Assembly: GCA_030549495.1 (NCBI GenBank)
Contig: JAUIRK010000461.1
Location: 310,001 to 374,000, forward strand
DNA: 64,000 nucleotides
Source of the DNA: Nectonema munidae
Taxonomy: Eukaryota > Nematomorpha > Nectonematoida > Nectonematidae
Direction: 5' to 3'
Below are positions 45,438-58,200 of this stretch, piece after piece. Within the stretch, counting starts at the first letter, position 1, and each line of letters begins with the position of its first letter. Position numbers and translations under genes: made by a program. The notes below the pieces were generated by a model. That model was given only the letters and a program-made list of their open reading frames with translations, had not been told where the DNA came from and made no database searches.

Positions 45438-45565
45438 GTGAGTAAGATTGGTTAGATACCGAGTTTCGATAACTCAAGGTCCATCCTGCAACACGCCTAC
45501 TTTCCTCATAGTTCGATACAAGGTGCGCAATTGTGCCTTCTCGATGAAAACACCCCAGGGTACCT
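45438..45565 (+). repeat. tRNA-derived SINE copy, just upstream of the methyltransferase
   Basis: GTGAGTAAGATTGGTTAGAT (A-box-like head), TTTCGATAACTCAAGG, a body with CCTACTTTCCTCATAGTTCG and GTGCCTTCTCGATGAAAACA. It is the clearest + strand copy and lies about 270 bp before the proposed start codon. Confidence 0.65.
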
Positions 45566-45832
45566 TTATATGGGAACGCAAGGCCTATATATGAACTTGC
45601 ACATATTTGATACGAACGATTTTGATGCAAACTTCAAATATCTTCTCCTTAGTGTTCAATTGCTGTTTTTGAATTCACTCGACACGAATATGTTCGTTTT
45701 CAATGAAAATTCTCATTTAGTTCATAAATTCTATTTCCTTTATGATTGAGTAAATTTAAAATGTCTTTTGCTACCGGTTTTATTTTAAATGAGATAAATA
45801 CGTACATTTATATGTTAAAGCTATATTTTAGA

Positions 45833-46438
45833 ATGAAGAAAATTGATATAAAATACACAGATAGAGATTATTGGAACATGCGATTCAAGGATGAAAATGA
45901 ATATGAATGGCTGGCGTCTTTTAAAAACGTCATAAATACTTTCCAATCCATCATAACAACAGATGACCAAATTTTGGAAATAGGATGTGGAAATTCAGAA
46001 TTATGCTTCCAAATGTTTAATCAAGACTACAAGCGGTATACTTGTATAGACTTTTCAGAAATTGTGATAGAAAGTCAAAGAAAAAAGGCTAAACTCTTTA
46101 ATGCTACCTCGATAAAGTTCTACTGTCTGGACATGCTAAAAATGGATTTTGAGGGTGAAAGTTTTGATGTTGTTATAGATAAAGGAGTAATGGATGTTTA
46201 CGAAGAAGAGATTTCAGATAAATGGAAAATGGACATAACTAGAGAAGGTGGTAAAAAGTGTTATGATTTATTAAAAAAAGTCTATGCGCTACTGAGCAAA
46301 AGTGGAAAATACGTTCAAATTTCTTATCAACAGCCCCATTTTCGACTAAAATTACTCAAGACGCTGAATTGGAGCAATGTAAGATACCACAAATTAGATG
46401 ACGTTTCGTTTGCTTTTGTTTATATTTTGGAAAAGTAG
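45833..46438 (+). CDS. EEF1AKMT4: EEF1A lysine methyltransferase 4-like (seven-beta-strand SAM methyltransferase), single exon
   Basis: A small Rossmann-fold SAM methyltransferase of the EEF1AKMT4/METTL13 N-domain group; the human enzyme methylates a lysine of elongation factor eEF1A (family knowledge). Seen: DYWNMRF near the start (family YWDQRY), motif I ILEIGCGNSELCFQMF, an acidic post-I strand ending IDFSEIVIESQ, FDVVIDKGVMD (family SFDVVLEKGTLDA), and PHFR in the C-terminal part, which the EEF1AKMT4 branch shares and METTL13 lacks. Length is about 202 residues against 255 in human. I start at the ATG at 45833, just before the family block. In-frame ATGs at 45812 and 45761 would add residues with no family match, and TTTTAG just before 45833 could be an acceptor. 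The gene has no intron and converges on MTR4, with its stop 26 bp from the MTR4 stop. Confidence 0.85.
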   Translation: MKKIDIKYTDRDYWNMRFKDENEYEWLASFKNVINTFQSIITTDDQILEIGCGNSELCFQMFNQDYKRYTCIDFSEIVIESQRKKAKLFNATSIKFYCLDMLKMDFEGESFDVVIDKGVMDVYEEEISDKWKMDITREGGKKCYDLLKKVYALLSKSGKYVQISYQQPHFRLKLLKTLNWSNVRYHKLDDVSFAFVYILEK

Positions 46439-46447
46439 TAAAAACAT

Positions 46448-46453
46448 TTTATT
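46448..46453 (-). terminator. MTR4 poly(A) signal AATAAA
   Basis: On the - strand AATAAA begins 11 bp after the MTR4 stop codon. Normal cleavage 10-30 bp downstream would fall at or inside the 3' end of the methyltransferase gene. Confidence 0.55.
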
Positions 46454-46464
46454 TCAATCTTTTT

Positions 46465-49400
46465 TTATAAATAAAGACTTGCTGCAAATATGATATCTCT
46501 TTTTATCTTTCTACAACTTTCAGAAAACTTATTTTCTAATTGTGAATTGCCAATCGCTTTTGAGGCTTGGTACATTTCTCTTATTAATTCTTCTAATCTT
46601 TTCATACACCGTATTATGCTTCCCTCAAAACAATCTGTAAGAGTGACAATTTCAGAAAAACTTGAACCTTAAAATTTAGGCAGAAAATAGTATTACTGTT
46701 ATGAGTTTCAAAAAAGGCTTACCCGTGGCCCAAGCCAAAACGACGTGAGCTAAGTCCGGCTTGAATTGCGCAACAAATTCCTCTTGATTAATGTCTAAGT
46801 CACACTCAATACTAACTTTAGCGACTCTTTCTGCCGTCTCTGTTAACTTTCGAAGGCTTGGCTGTAATTCTTCAGGAACTTTACTATCTTGGCTTTTATC
46901 CTGGAAAACAAAACAGCTAAGAAATGCTGCTGTCATTTCTGGTGATAAGTCATTGAATGCTCCATTAAACATCAGTTCAGTTAGGACCAATTCATTTCCA
47001 CTAATCGAAAGGTAAGTGTAAATACAATTTTTTTAAAGAAAAGGACATGAAGCGATCTTTACCTAGTGATTTCGCAAGCGACACGTCCTTTGATGTCAAT
47101 CACGTCTGTAGAAGAGCAAAAGTTGAGGCGACGAAGCACGCGCTTATGTTGCTTCAATTCATCCATTTTGATCAGAGAAAACGTGCGTTTGATTTCTTCA
47201 CGAACTTGTGTTATGGATATTTCTATGTTCGCTTTTTCGCTGTATTCATTGAACAGTGTTTCGATATTTGCTTTTGAATGCAATGGGTGCTGAAAGAGCT
47301 TTTCTAAAAATAAAAAACAAGAGCTGAAACATCTAATATTGGATCCCACCAAACGAGTCTGATTATTGGCTGACTCTGCAACGCTGGTACACTATTTTAA
47401 AATAAAAATATTCCTATGTAATCAATGCCAAAATAGGAAGAAGCATGATGACTAAAATATTCAACAAGCTGTGGAGGGTCAAAGTTGTGGAGTCAAAGAT
47501 TTAAAAGACATATTATTGTATTTAAGAAAAAATATTTAAATTGTTGTACGCATGTGAAGCGTAGCCCTGTAAGATTTTGGAAAGCGGAATCTCATATTTT
47601 CCTTCACCCTGATATTAGAAGAATTAAAAAATAAATCCTACTAAAATATATATATAATAAAAATACTAAAAAGTTAATTTTTAATTAATTGCTTACTTTT
47701 TTTGTAACAATAAATTTAAAGTTGGTTAAACTTATATGGACGTGTAAATAAGGCCACCTAGATCAGTGGACCCTTAAGGATCAGTGAAAGGCTAAAATTT
47801 TATCCAAAAAGCAGACAATAATTAATTTATAAAAGATAATCTAGGATACTTTTACTGAACTAAAATGAGTGCAGCGATCCCTAATGGATTATAACCGATC
47901 TTACTTAAAGACAAACCTAGCTTTTACCATTATCCACAATATCAAGAAGACGCTTTTAAAAACACAAATAAATTGTATGAATACAATTAAAATCAATTAC
48001 CTACGTATAAGTTTTATTAATAAATCCCTTTCGTGACCAGTGTATCATATATGATACATAAACAATTTTACCTTCGTCTGCTTTTTCAAATAGTTTTGTA
48101 TATGAATCTTCTGCTTTTTAATAAATATCGTCAGATTTTTCTGGTCACGAAAGGGTTTTAACAAAAAATTGAAGTAAAGTGTAAAAACATTACCAACCAT
48201 TTAAAAATCAGTTTTGCTAAAAAAAAAAACTAAAACATTAAATTAAAGTGAATATCTCTGAATAAAGGCGCTATAAATTTCAATTCTGCAAAAAGATTTA
48301 ATTGTTTTAACTATATTTAGTAAATATAATCATCGCATTTATCCTAACTTGTATATTCTATTACGATAAGTTAAATCTTAGTTAGAATAGGAATCAATAA
48401 GGATAAACCTTGTTATAAATTATAGAGAATACTTTCCAACCATCAATAAAAAGTATCTTATATAATTATGCGCTAAAAAATATTTGATCTCTAAAAATTT
48501 TGGGAGTCATTGTTCAAATTCATTGTTACAGTACTGCATCTGATCAGCTATGGCTCAAATTCTGTTTGACTATTATATTAATTGGACCCGAAATTGATTT
48601 AAAAGATTTCGAATATCCATTTAACCCATTAACGGCCAGAATAATCAGATGATATCTAGTATAAAGCTGAAGATTTGTATTAAAAATCATTAATAAACTC
48701 AGACGATTCACATTTTTGTAAAGTCGACATATGTCGACTGTGGTGGATAACCGGTTAAAGACTTCGCATTAAATCAAAAATCTACTTAAGCATTTTAAAT
48801 AATTGAAATGAAGATATAAAATTATTTCCAAAATTAAAGAAAAGAAAAATAGAAAATATTAAAAAAAAAAAGAGCTACCTCCATACCCTCTTTTAAAGGG
48901 GGCAGTGGCCCAATCCCCTCAAATACGCCTATGCAAATGGTGGATGCAAAGGGGACGGGATTTTTGCCTCAACTCTTGGATTTAGACGGTTCACGAGCCT
49001 CCCTATGGAGCCTTTGCTTTTTCATATGATGAAATATAATATTACCTTAAAAAATACATTTTCATTGCATCCAAAAATGAAATGTTCCATTACAAATCTG
49101 GCCATATGACATTAATTTTCGATTGAACAATGGGCATATAAACATCGAATAAATCATTAGTTAGACAGTTGGTTATTTAACCAGCTAGTAAAAATTATGA
49201 ATTTATATAGCCATGTTAGAAATAGTGAAGCTAAATCAAAGCTGTAAGAAATTTATTGTGAAGATATTATAGGACAGGTGAATACAGATCTTTTGATTGC
49301 TTGAATCATGTTCAAGAAACCCGAGAGAACTATATTTTCGTAGTGACGATCAATTAGACTGTACATGTTTGAGCGATAGCGTCAACATTATATCAATATC

Positions 49401-52293
49401 TGATTTAGATTTGGAGCCGAAAAAACCTGATATTTTTACATGTGTGAGAGATGGCGTTGAAAAACCATTCACTCGTACGCATGAGCATCGTTTATGAATT
49501 ACAATTCAGTAAAGTTATAAGCTGATCTTATCAAACGATGATTTGCATATAAAAGAGCGGACAAATTCAAATTTACTGATTGGGCGGTCAGCCCAGGTGC
49601 GAGCCCCTCACTTTACTTAATTGAATTCTTACTTTCAAAAGCTTCTATCTTCCTAACAACACTCTTTAATTCTTGTTCTTTAATTCCCATGTCTTCAATA
49701 GGATCTAGCAAAGGAAGGCCCTTCGGAAAACGTTTTAATACTTCGTTTATACTGCGAAGGACGCTTTGTCGATTTTCAAGAGACCTCAAGTCCTCTGGAA
49801 AGTATAAGCGAATAGAACTGATTTGAGATATTAGTGAAAGCAGAATAGGAACAACCTAAATTATAATGTAAGTTATAATAAGCTTTTTCCACCATTAATA
49901 TCGATGCTGAAATTGGGTAGAATTGACCAAGAAACGACAAAATGGTGTTAAACAATTAGTTTCCAGCAGAAAGAGTTTTCGCACAAGTAGTCGGTAACAT
50001 AAAAACTAGGGAAATTTTCCCCTGGAAATTTAATTTCTTAGTAACAAATATGGTTCAGGAGACTGTAATAGTAAGATCGGTTTATCCATGTTCAGACCGG
50101 CGCATTATTTTTTTGAAAAAAGGGCTTGTTCTCTTTATACAGCTTTTTTCTATTAAAATATTTTTACGAAATTCTGTTGTGATTTTTGTCATTCCTTTTG
50201 TTAAGCTGCGTTGTAACGCATTTTACGCCGTTCTAAAAAACGTTTATAGCGATTTTTGTTTTTAGATAAGTTTAAATATAATTTAAGAAAAATGTTGAAA
50301 TGTCTAAAACTTTTTCATTCTTTTTTGAATGTTCCAAAAATGGAAGATCGGCGGAAATCGCTCTCTCCATTACATCGACTTCACCAATTACATTATTGCA
50401 TTTGGCAACTATATCCGAATATTCAATACAAATATACTTTTATCTTTTGCAATCTTTTCGTAAAAATTAGGTTTGTGCGTATAAAGGTTTCCGACCACAG
50501 TAACAGGGACGTTGTCATTCCATCCTACAACATATACTTTCCCAATATCCTCGTAATCATATTAAGCTCTTTTGGAAATTTTAGAACAAAGCTTATGATA
50601 GGCTTCTTTGATATATTGCTTACAATAATGTCCTCCATAATAAGGCACCCAACTTTTATGGAAAAATCCATATTGTAAAAATTTTGTTTCAATCATATAT
50701 TGGTAGTACTATTGCAAACTTAACGTTTGGATCAATTTTATTATTATTGCAAAAATGAAAATTTTATTTCATAGAACGAAAAGTGATTCTCAACATCATT
50801 TTTGATACAAAAAAGTTGACTAAATCAGTATTTTGATATAATCGTGTTCTGGCGAAAAAATCTAACTACTAAGGAATAGGATGCAAAACTGGATTGCATA
50901 ATATCTTCAAAATTTATGCGTTTATTTTTTTTGAGAAGTATCATTTCCTTAACCACGTGAATGCAAATCCACTAAAATAGCTCAAGATTCGTCTAATAAA
51001 CGGAGATTTTTTGAAGTAGAAAAATATATGAAGTAATCTCATCACTATATTATATAAAGAGTTAGCTTCTGAGCTATTTAAAAAAAAAGGGCTGGAGGTT
51101 ATACGTGAATCCTTAATAAGTATTAAACGGTCATTGTTTCAAGAAAATAGACTTGTGAAATGCTCTAGCTCCGGTGGAGTGGAGTAATTTGATTGAAAAG
51201 GCATAATTCGAACGCTTGAATCCCAAGTTTAAAACAAATAGTCACCTTTCTCACGCCCACTAGTGATATAAGGCTTCTTTATTTAATGGGGAATTTTTCG
51301 CTTATCGATAGAATAGAGGAATTAGTATAACATCTTTATTTTCCAGGGGCCGTTTGTTTGAAAAATTGCGTTCAAGTCGGTTGAGTAGAAAAGGTTTGTG
51401 AACACTGCCTTAACCCTTTCATTACCAGAAAAATCAGCTATATTTATTAAAAAGCAGAAGATTGATATACAAAACTATTTGAAAAAGCAGACGAAGGTAA
51501 ACTTGTTTATGTATCGTATCATATATGATACACTGGTCACGAACGAGTTAAAAAACTTTTATTTTCTTTTTAAAAGAATTTTTTAAGCTTGAGTGAAATA
51601 TTACACCCAACGATTTTTCTAAACGCGTGTCCGCAGTCACTTAAATTATGATTTTCAACATTTGAGAAATTTGAGTTGTTATAAAAAAATTAATGACCTT
51701 GTTATTTTGATTTTAGAAGAAGGGGACATTTTTAAGTAAGAACTGTAAGGACGCAGAAATACACTAATACAAAAGATTAATAAATTATCACAAAAATCAG
51801 CTTACAGTCATTTCATTTTCGCCATTTTTGCTAGCAGGCTTGATATCCCTTGTTTGCTTGGTGTCTATGGCCTTTTTGCAGATATTCATCAAAACATCAA
51901 CTTGATACTCAGGTTCATTTTGAAGAAACGAATCCTGGATAAAAATCAAGTGTTCCATGTTTATTGTAGAGAGCAAATATTAAAAGTGTACCCTTTTGTT
52001 TTTAGATCTTTTTTCAAAGTTAACCACGATTCCCCAGCCAAAGGAAACGTCTTTTTCCTTAACCTTGATAAAATTAAAAAGGATTTAAAGAGGTACTCAC
52101 AGCATTCAAAAGGCACATACGTGAACTAATCTTCCAGGTTGTAAGAAGGGCAAAATGTATTTAGCTTTGACTATGATTTTCTGCAAATCGTTACCCAACT
52201 CGCTTAGACGTAGACGAATTCGATAATAATTTTTAATCTCCTTTTCTTTATCGATTTTCAATTCCTTCACCTTTTTCTTTTTTTCTAATAATT
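46465..52293 (-). CDS. MTREX: MTR4 exons for arch/KOW and C-terminal (DSHCT) domain
   Basis: Seven exons. The arch stalk includes [19 protein letters not shown]. The KOW part reads [13 protein letters not shown], then [18 protein letters not shown] helices follow: [40 protein letters not shown] and [15 protein letters not shown]. The end is [15 protein letters not shown] and then [14 protein letters not shown], as in other MTR4 proteins. The stop codon is at 46465-46467. Introns here are 57 bp to 2.3 kb. Confidence 0.93.
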
Positions 52294-55200
52294 CTAAAAA
52301 GGTTCATAGCTAAACTTGTAAAAAAAACTAAACGTATCTTAAAAAGAGGTGCAATAGTGAGTTCTCTTTAATGTTGACGCCAAGGTTTATACCATCAAAT
52401 TATAGAAAAGATCTATAAAAGTGAAATCATTTTTATATGTTGAAGATGAAATGTGGAACTAACAATTTTGAGGTAAAGTCTGTATATAGAATATTGGTGA
52501 ACACTAAAATCGGTTATATCTACATCTTTGCTTAAAATTAGACGACCTTTGAAAAATAATTAAAAATGTTGATAAGTTCAAATAAGCCGGAGCTGGAGAC
52601 AGATCATTTTGGAGGAGCCTAAGAAGCCAAGCTGATCTCATTGTGTGGAGCCAAAGATACTAGAAATTTTAATCGCTCCGGCTCTGCGCCATTTTTTAAT
52701 TAATATTTGGCATCTCTCAATATCGAATTTCCTATAAACTTAGCAACAATGGTAACTAACTATCAAACATAGCATAAAATTTGAAAAGTTACTTCTTCAA
52801 CAACTATTTGAACAACTAATTAACAAATTCTAACTAACAAAGAAACAAATATACCTAAAACTATGACTATATTATATACAGTTTAAATAATTATCTAGCA
52901 AAACCAAACAGATAGACTAATTTTAACTTATCAAAAAACTTTTCAACTAATAGAAGAAAAAAATAATAAAAAGATAATTAATTAGCAAATTAAAAAACGG
53001 GATATCAGATAGATTTGAGAAACATCTTTCAATGAAATTTTAATTGATTCTAAATTTAGTTAAATTGTTAAATAATTAAGGAAAAAGACATTTGGGTTAT
53101 GTTTCATGATATGGGTCATAAGAAAGTTCAAAATAATGAGTTAAAGCAGAGGCGTAACCTATATGAAGCAGCTGGCCAGCCCTCAATAAACAATGTCATT
53201 GAAACATTAATTAAATCTAGACGAGATTGAACTAATTTATGTGTATTTTTGAATTTCTCTCCAATCGAATCTTAGTTTCAATCATATAATTTTTTATTGT
53301 AGTCTTAATAAGAATGTGCCTTAAAAAGTACGTGATTCTAACTAAGCAACCGTTTCAAATCATCCCAGCAAGCACAAGTAAACACAATATGAGTGAGTCA
53401 GAGAGTGCTTTCAGCTTGGTGAAATCAGTTTCAACCAGGATAGATAGATACGATGGGTTACAATAAGGATGAACTGTTAGCAAGCATGTCTACTATTTCT
53501 TTTGAGAATCAGATTTGAGTCAATATAAAAAAGGTACGTTGTGATAGCCTTATTATTTTTCAAAACTTGTTTTATTATAAGCTTACACTTGATAAGGACT
53601 ACCCAAGCTTTCATTTTCTTATAAGTATATACAAATATATTGAGCAATCGAAAAAGAATATGCATTTATAAAACAAAATCTGCTTATATTCATTCGACTA
53701 AAAATTTAAGTTTTTGAGAAACTAAATGGCTGACGCTTGGATTTATTTTAAAACATATATTTATATAACAAAGCCAAAAATAGAAGTCTGCACATAAATT
53801 AAAAAGTACACAACGCTGGCTTTTATGTAGGTTGGCTGAAAATACACTTACTCATCGCTACTGCTGCGAAAGTGTAACAAAAATTCTATATTTTTCCACG
53901 TGAGTATTATCTAGTGCGAGCATGGCCTGATTACTTTTTAGATTACTGAAATATTCTATGGAACAAACATCGCAGGTCAGGCCAACCAGAAAAAAGAACA
54001 ATGGATAATAATTCCCAAGAATAGATGACACTCGGCTAACGGGAACTGGCGGCACTGATCGATTTCTCGAATCGCGTAAATATCAGACCTGAGCTGGCTT
54101 CTATAATCAACCGAACATCTGATGCACCTGAAAAGTTTGAGCTATTAACCAAACGCCAAACTAGAGCAATAGCTGCTCTTCCTCATCTGAGTCCTCGATT
54201 GTACGTAAAGTCCCTCTACTATACATAATCACTATCAGAGGAAACCATGGAGAAAATTTTTAAAACAACTTCTGAGCGAATAGCAAAAGTTCATGTGACA
54301 AGAACCTCTCATAGTGAGGCTCAAAGCTATTGATCACGCAGGGGTGGAACGTTGCTATCTTCCATCACAAGTCAGATAGTGAACCACTTATATCATTGGA
54401 GAATCTGGACAACAAAAAACCGGTTGGAAAATTTGATGGGTCCTCTGGAATTGATCGAAGATATCCTCTATCATCAATGCAATAAGAATGCATCAACAGT
54501 TTAACACAGCTCTCAACTCAGGAATTATTCTGATTTATAAAGGGTATGGCTTGAATATGGTAAAGTAAAATTAGCCCGGATTGAGAACCTCTTGAATACC
54601 AATTACCCGCATTTGTACTCACGTGCCATTGGTCGCGCAAATAATGTGTCTACCATGAGATCATATACCAAGAGCAAATACACTCTCCTTGTGGATGAGA
54701 GCAAACTTCTCTCTCTAGCGAAGGGTGAAATAGGGGAAACAACAGCTTACCTCAGAATACAAGAGAAGGAGGCTCTTTGCCCTTAATGGAAAATAAATTC
54801 CTGGTGGCGTGGACATGCGACGAATGGACATATGAATTGCAAAAAATTCCATGAGAAACCATAGATAAAAAACTGTAATTAAACCACTAAAACTGGCTTG
54901 ATTATCCAATATGTCTAATGGAAAATCAAAAGAAACCATCTGTTTCAGAGAATTCAAGCCCATCAGACTCTGATGCTAGTTCAGGAGCTCCCAATTACCA
55001 AGACTTCAAGAAGGGGATGAATTTAGGACTACTAGAAGGTATTCATCTCCAAAAAAGTCTTCTGGTTGGAGCCAGTAGTAGCGTCCCTACCCTAAGTAGC
55101 ATAGAAAAAGCCCATCCCCTCACTAGCAAGCCATCCTCTCTGGAGAACCCTAATCAGCAAAATCTACTAGTTAGTATTGTCATTCGGCGAGAAGAAGTAA

Positions 55201-58200
55201 TCCATGTAGAGAAGAGCAAAGATACCCTTCAAGATACCCAAGGGTAATGAAAGATGAAGTTCTCAAAGCCAAAGAAGAGGTAACGAGCTAAAGTTCCTCC
55301 ACGGTGAGATTAGGAGAATTCGAGAATCTCCTCAACAATGGATCCGCCGGGGGCTCAATGGGTTGAATCCTAGTGTGGGCGCTCTCTTACTCTGCAAAAA
55401 CTCATGGATGAGGAGGATTAGCACATCTGTATGACTAATGGCACCACCTCGGGTCCATCAACATCTCCTTTATCAAAAATAAGAGTCACATCTACCTTTT
55501 ATCATAGGAAACTTACTACAAATGAATTTAAAAAATTGTTTTCTTTTTTTGAACTGATAGATTACATTAAAAACAACAACTAAAAATGCAAACTAAAGCA
55601 AATATTCATTTTTCTATATATTTTAAATTTCTATTTTAAACTACATAATATAGAATCATAACGTTTCTAAATTAATTGGTGTTTATAAGAATTAAATAGA
55701 AATCATAATAATAATAATCACTTTTGGATTACACAACTGGAAGAAGTAAAAAAATTATTGCTGAAATTTTGACTAATATAGCTAATTTATGAAAGATATA
55801 TTATTCATCTTGCCCGGAGCAAGACATATGAGCAATGTTCTTAATGTTTCAGGATCCATGTAGGAATATTTCTTTGGCTCCTATGGCTTCGAAGCCCTGA
55901 AAATGCATGAAAACTAGGAGAGAGCTGTATGAAGTGATTTTGATGTGTGTTGTACAAATGATACAATGAATATCTACTGAAAAAAAGGATTACTTTTCTG
56001 TAGTTCAGGTAGTTTGGCGTAATTTTGAAACTGATGAAAAGACTTCTCAAGCATATGTTCTGGGTTTATTTCTTCGACACGGAGTAAATTCAACACCATG
56101 TTATACTTGAGTTGAAAGGCGCTGTTCAAGGGATCAGCTTCTCCCTTTTTGATATAAAATATTGCAACTAAAATTAAAAGACTCGCCCACACTATAATTA
56201 CTCTAAACTTACCTTAATCATGTTCAATCCAACAGATGGGCTCATTTTTTTGTCTATCATGAGAATCACAATTCCTCTCTTATCCAATCCTCTTCTACCA
56301 GCTCTTCCACTCATTTGAATGTACTCCCCAGAAGTTATCTAAAAATATTTTTAAATAGTAACCTTGTTGACTCCCCTCCCTGTCACCTAAATTTTTTTGG
56401 TTGAAGGTCGGAAGGAAAAAATATCTAACTCCGATTCCAAATCCCAGTACTCGAAAACTTTATAAATTTAACGCCTACTCTTCGCTTCCAACATTGACTA
56501 AAAAGGATCTCTTCCTATACCTACAAAAATTCTTCAGCCCTCCGACCCCCCAATTCTGTTTGTCACATTAATTTAACCATCAAACAACGAGCTAAAATAA
56601 CAAGGAGCTTCCTGTACGAACTCTGTGAAATTTATTACAAGAATATTCAAACGGATTTTAAGCAAATATATTCAGTCAATAGTGATCTTAAAAGTTTAAT
56701 GAAAATTTTTGTCTTCAATTGTTTAACTTTGACTTACTTTTAATTAATAATTAATTAAAGATACCTTATATTTAAAACCAAACTTAAAATAAAAGAAAAG
56801 CATTGCTTTCGTATTTTTTTATTATAGATGGCATTAACATTCGAAAATCAAGGTTTACTTAATCAGTTCAACTTTCATCCAATTTTAATATACAATTTCA
56901 CACAAATGAAAACAAGACAAGAGATTATGTATTTTGAAGTTTTGATAACAATAAATTAAATTCAAATGCTTAGGATTATTTGATCTAAAAATATCATACA
57001 AAGAAAACTTAGTTATAGTTTGTTTCAAGTTTTCTTACTGTATATTGGGTTAAGGAATCAGAAACGATTTAAAAACTGGAAAAATTTGAAGAAAAACATT
57101 AGAAGTGTTTTTACATGTTCTTTGAAGCCGAGGAAGATGATGAAAAATGTTTCTTATGTTTATATTTCCAATCTTCTTACGAGAGTATTTGCTCGAATCC
57201 AGAACTAAATTTGGTCAATCTCTTTGGAAATATGGACTGAAGAAAGGGATAAACTATTAGAAAAAAATGTATGAATTTGAAATATACTCAGAAGTGGACA
57301 CCGAGTATCAGATCTTCACCCATCAAAAATGATATCCTACGAATTTTTCATAATTTTATCATTTATAGATTTTTGTGTGTGAACAAGGAAAAGCCTCAAC
57401 AGCTCAGAAGTTTGTAGAAAAAACAATCCCAAATATGTGCGTAAAAAAGGCATTCATATAAATTGTATGGATTTAACAAAATGATTGATGCCTCAACATT
57501 AGTTGTAATTACATAACATAACTTGCACATTCCCCCAAAATTGCGCTTACATAAGAATCGAAGAATTACTACTATTAGAAAACTCAGAAATAAAAAGTAA
57601 GTAATAAATAAATGTACCCATCTTTGACTCTTGCCATCAAATTTTCGCGGTGATGTAAATAGCACGGTTCGAGCAGGCATATTCAAACCCATAGCGAAAG
57701 TTTCGGTAGCAAACAAAGTCTTAAAAACAAGAAAGAGCATTTATATTAAAAATTTTTGAATTAGTTGTATACTTTGATCAGCCCTTCAGAAAATAAAATT
57801 TCGATAGTTTCTTTCAATATAGGCAAAATTCCACTGTGGTGAATTCCGATTCCCTTCTTTAGTATGGGCAGAAGTTGCGAAATTTGAGGTAGATTTTTAT
57901 CCTCATCAGATAAAGCATCCATAGCATTGACAAAAACTTCTTCCACAAGTTTTTTCTCTTGTTCTATATTTCAAACCAAAAACAAATCCCATATGATGCA
58001 CGATCAAAATTGACACAAGAACGTTCAAATATAGCTTTGTTTTAAAGATTACATCACGTTTAAGTTGTTGAAAGACTCAGAATCGCAAGCTAAAACTAAA
58101 TTTCTGCTAAAATATCAAACTTCTAATTTAGAGAAATATTAATGAAAGAATTTTTTGTTTAAATAATAATCTTTATGCACGTGATAAAGTTAAAAATCTT

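Larger units (their letters stand above)
47304..49632. other. MTR4 intron with two TTAA MITEs
   Basis: Apart from the MITEs at 48026-48155 and 48625-48754, the intron is AT-rich. A short + strand frame at 49297-49497 reads like protein but is unidentified. Confidence 0.4.

Noticed and set aside
45746-45832. N-terminal extension of the methyltransferase
   Set aside because: The frame opens with TTG, and the residues before 45833 match nothing in the family.
46791-47293. Three + strand frames over MTR4 terminal exons
   Set aside because: They overlap phase-confirmed MTR4 coding DNA on the other strand and show no similarity of their own.
50256-50678. 140-residue frame within an MTR4 intron
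   Set aside because: Hydrophobic low-complexity composition typical of AT-rich DNA, with no family similarity on either strand.
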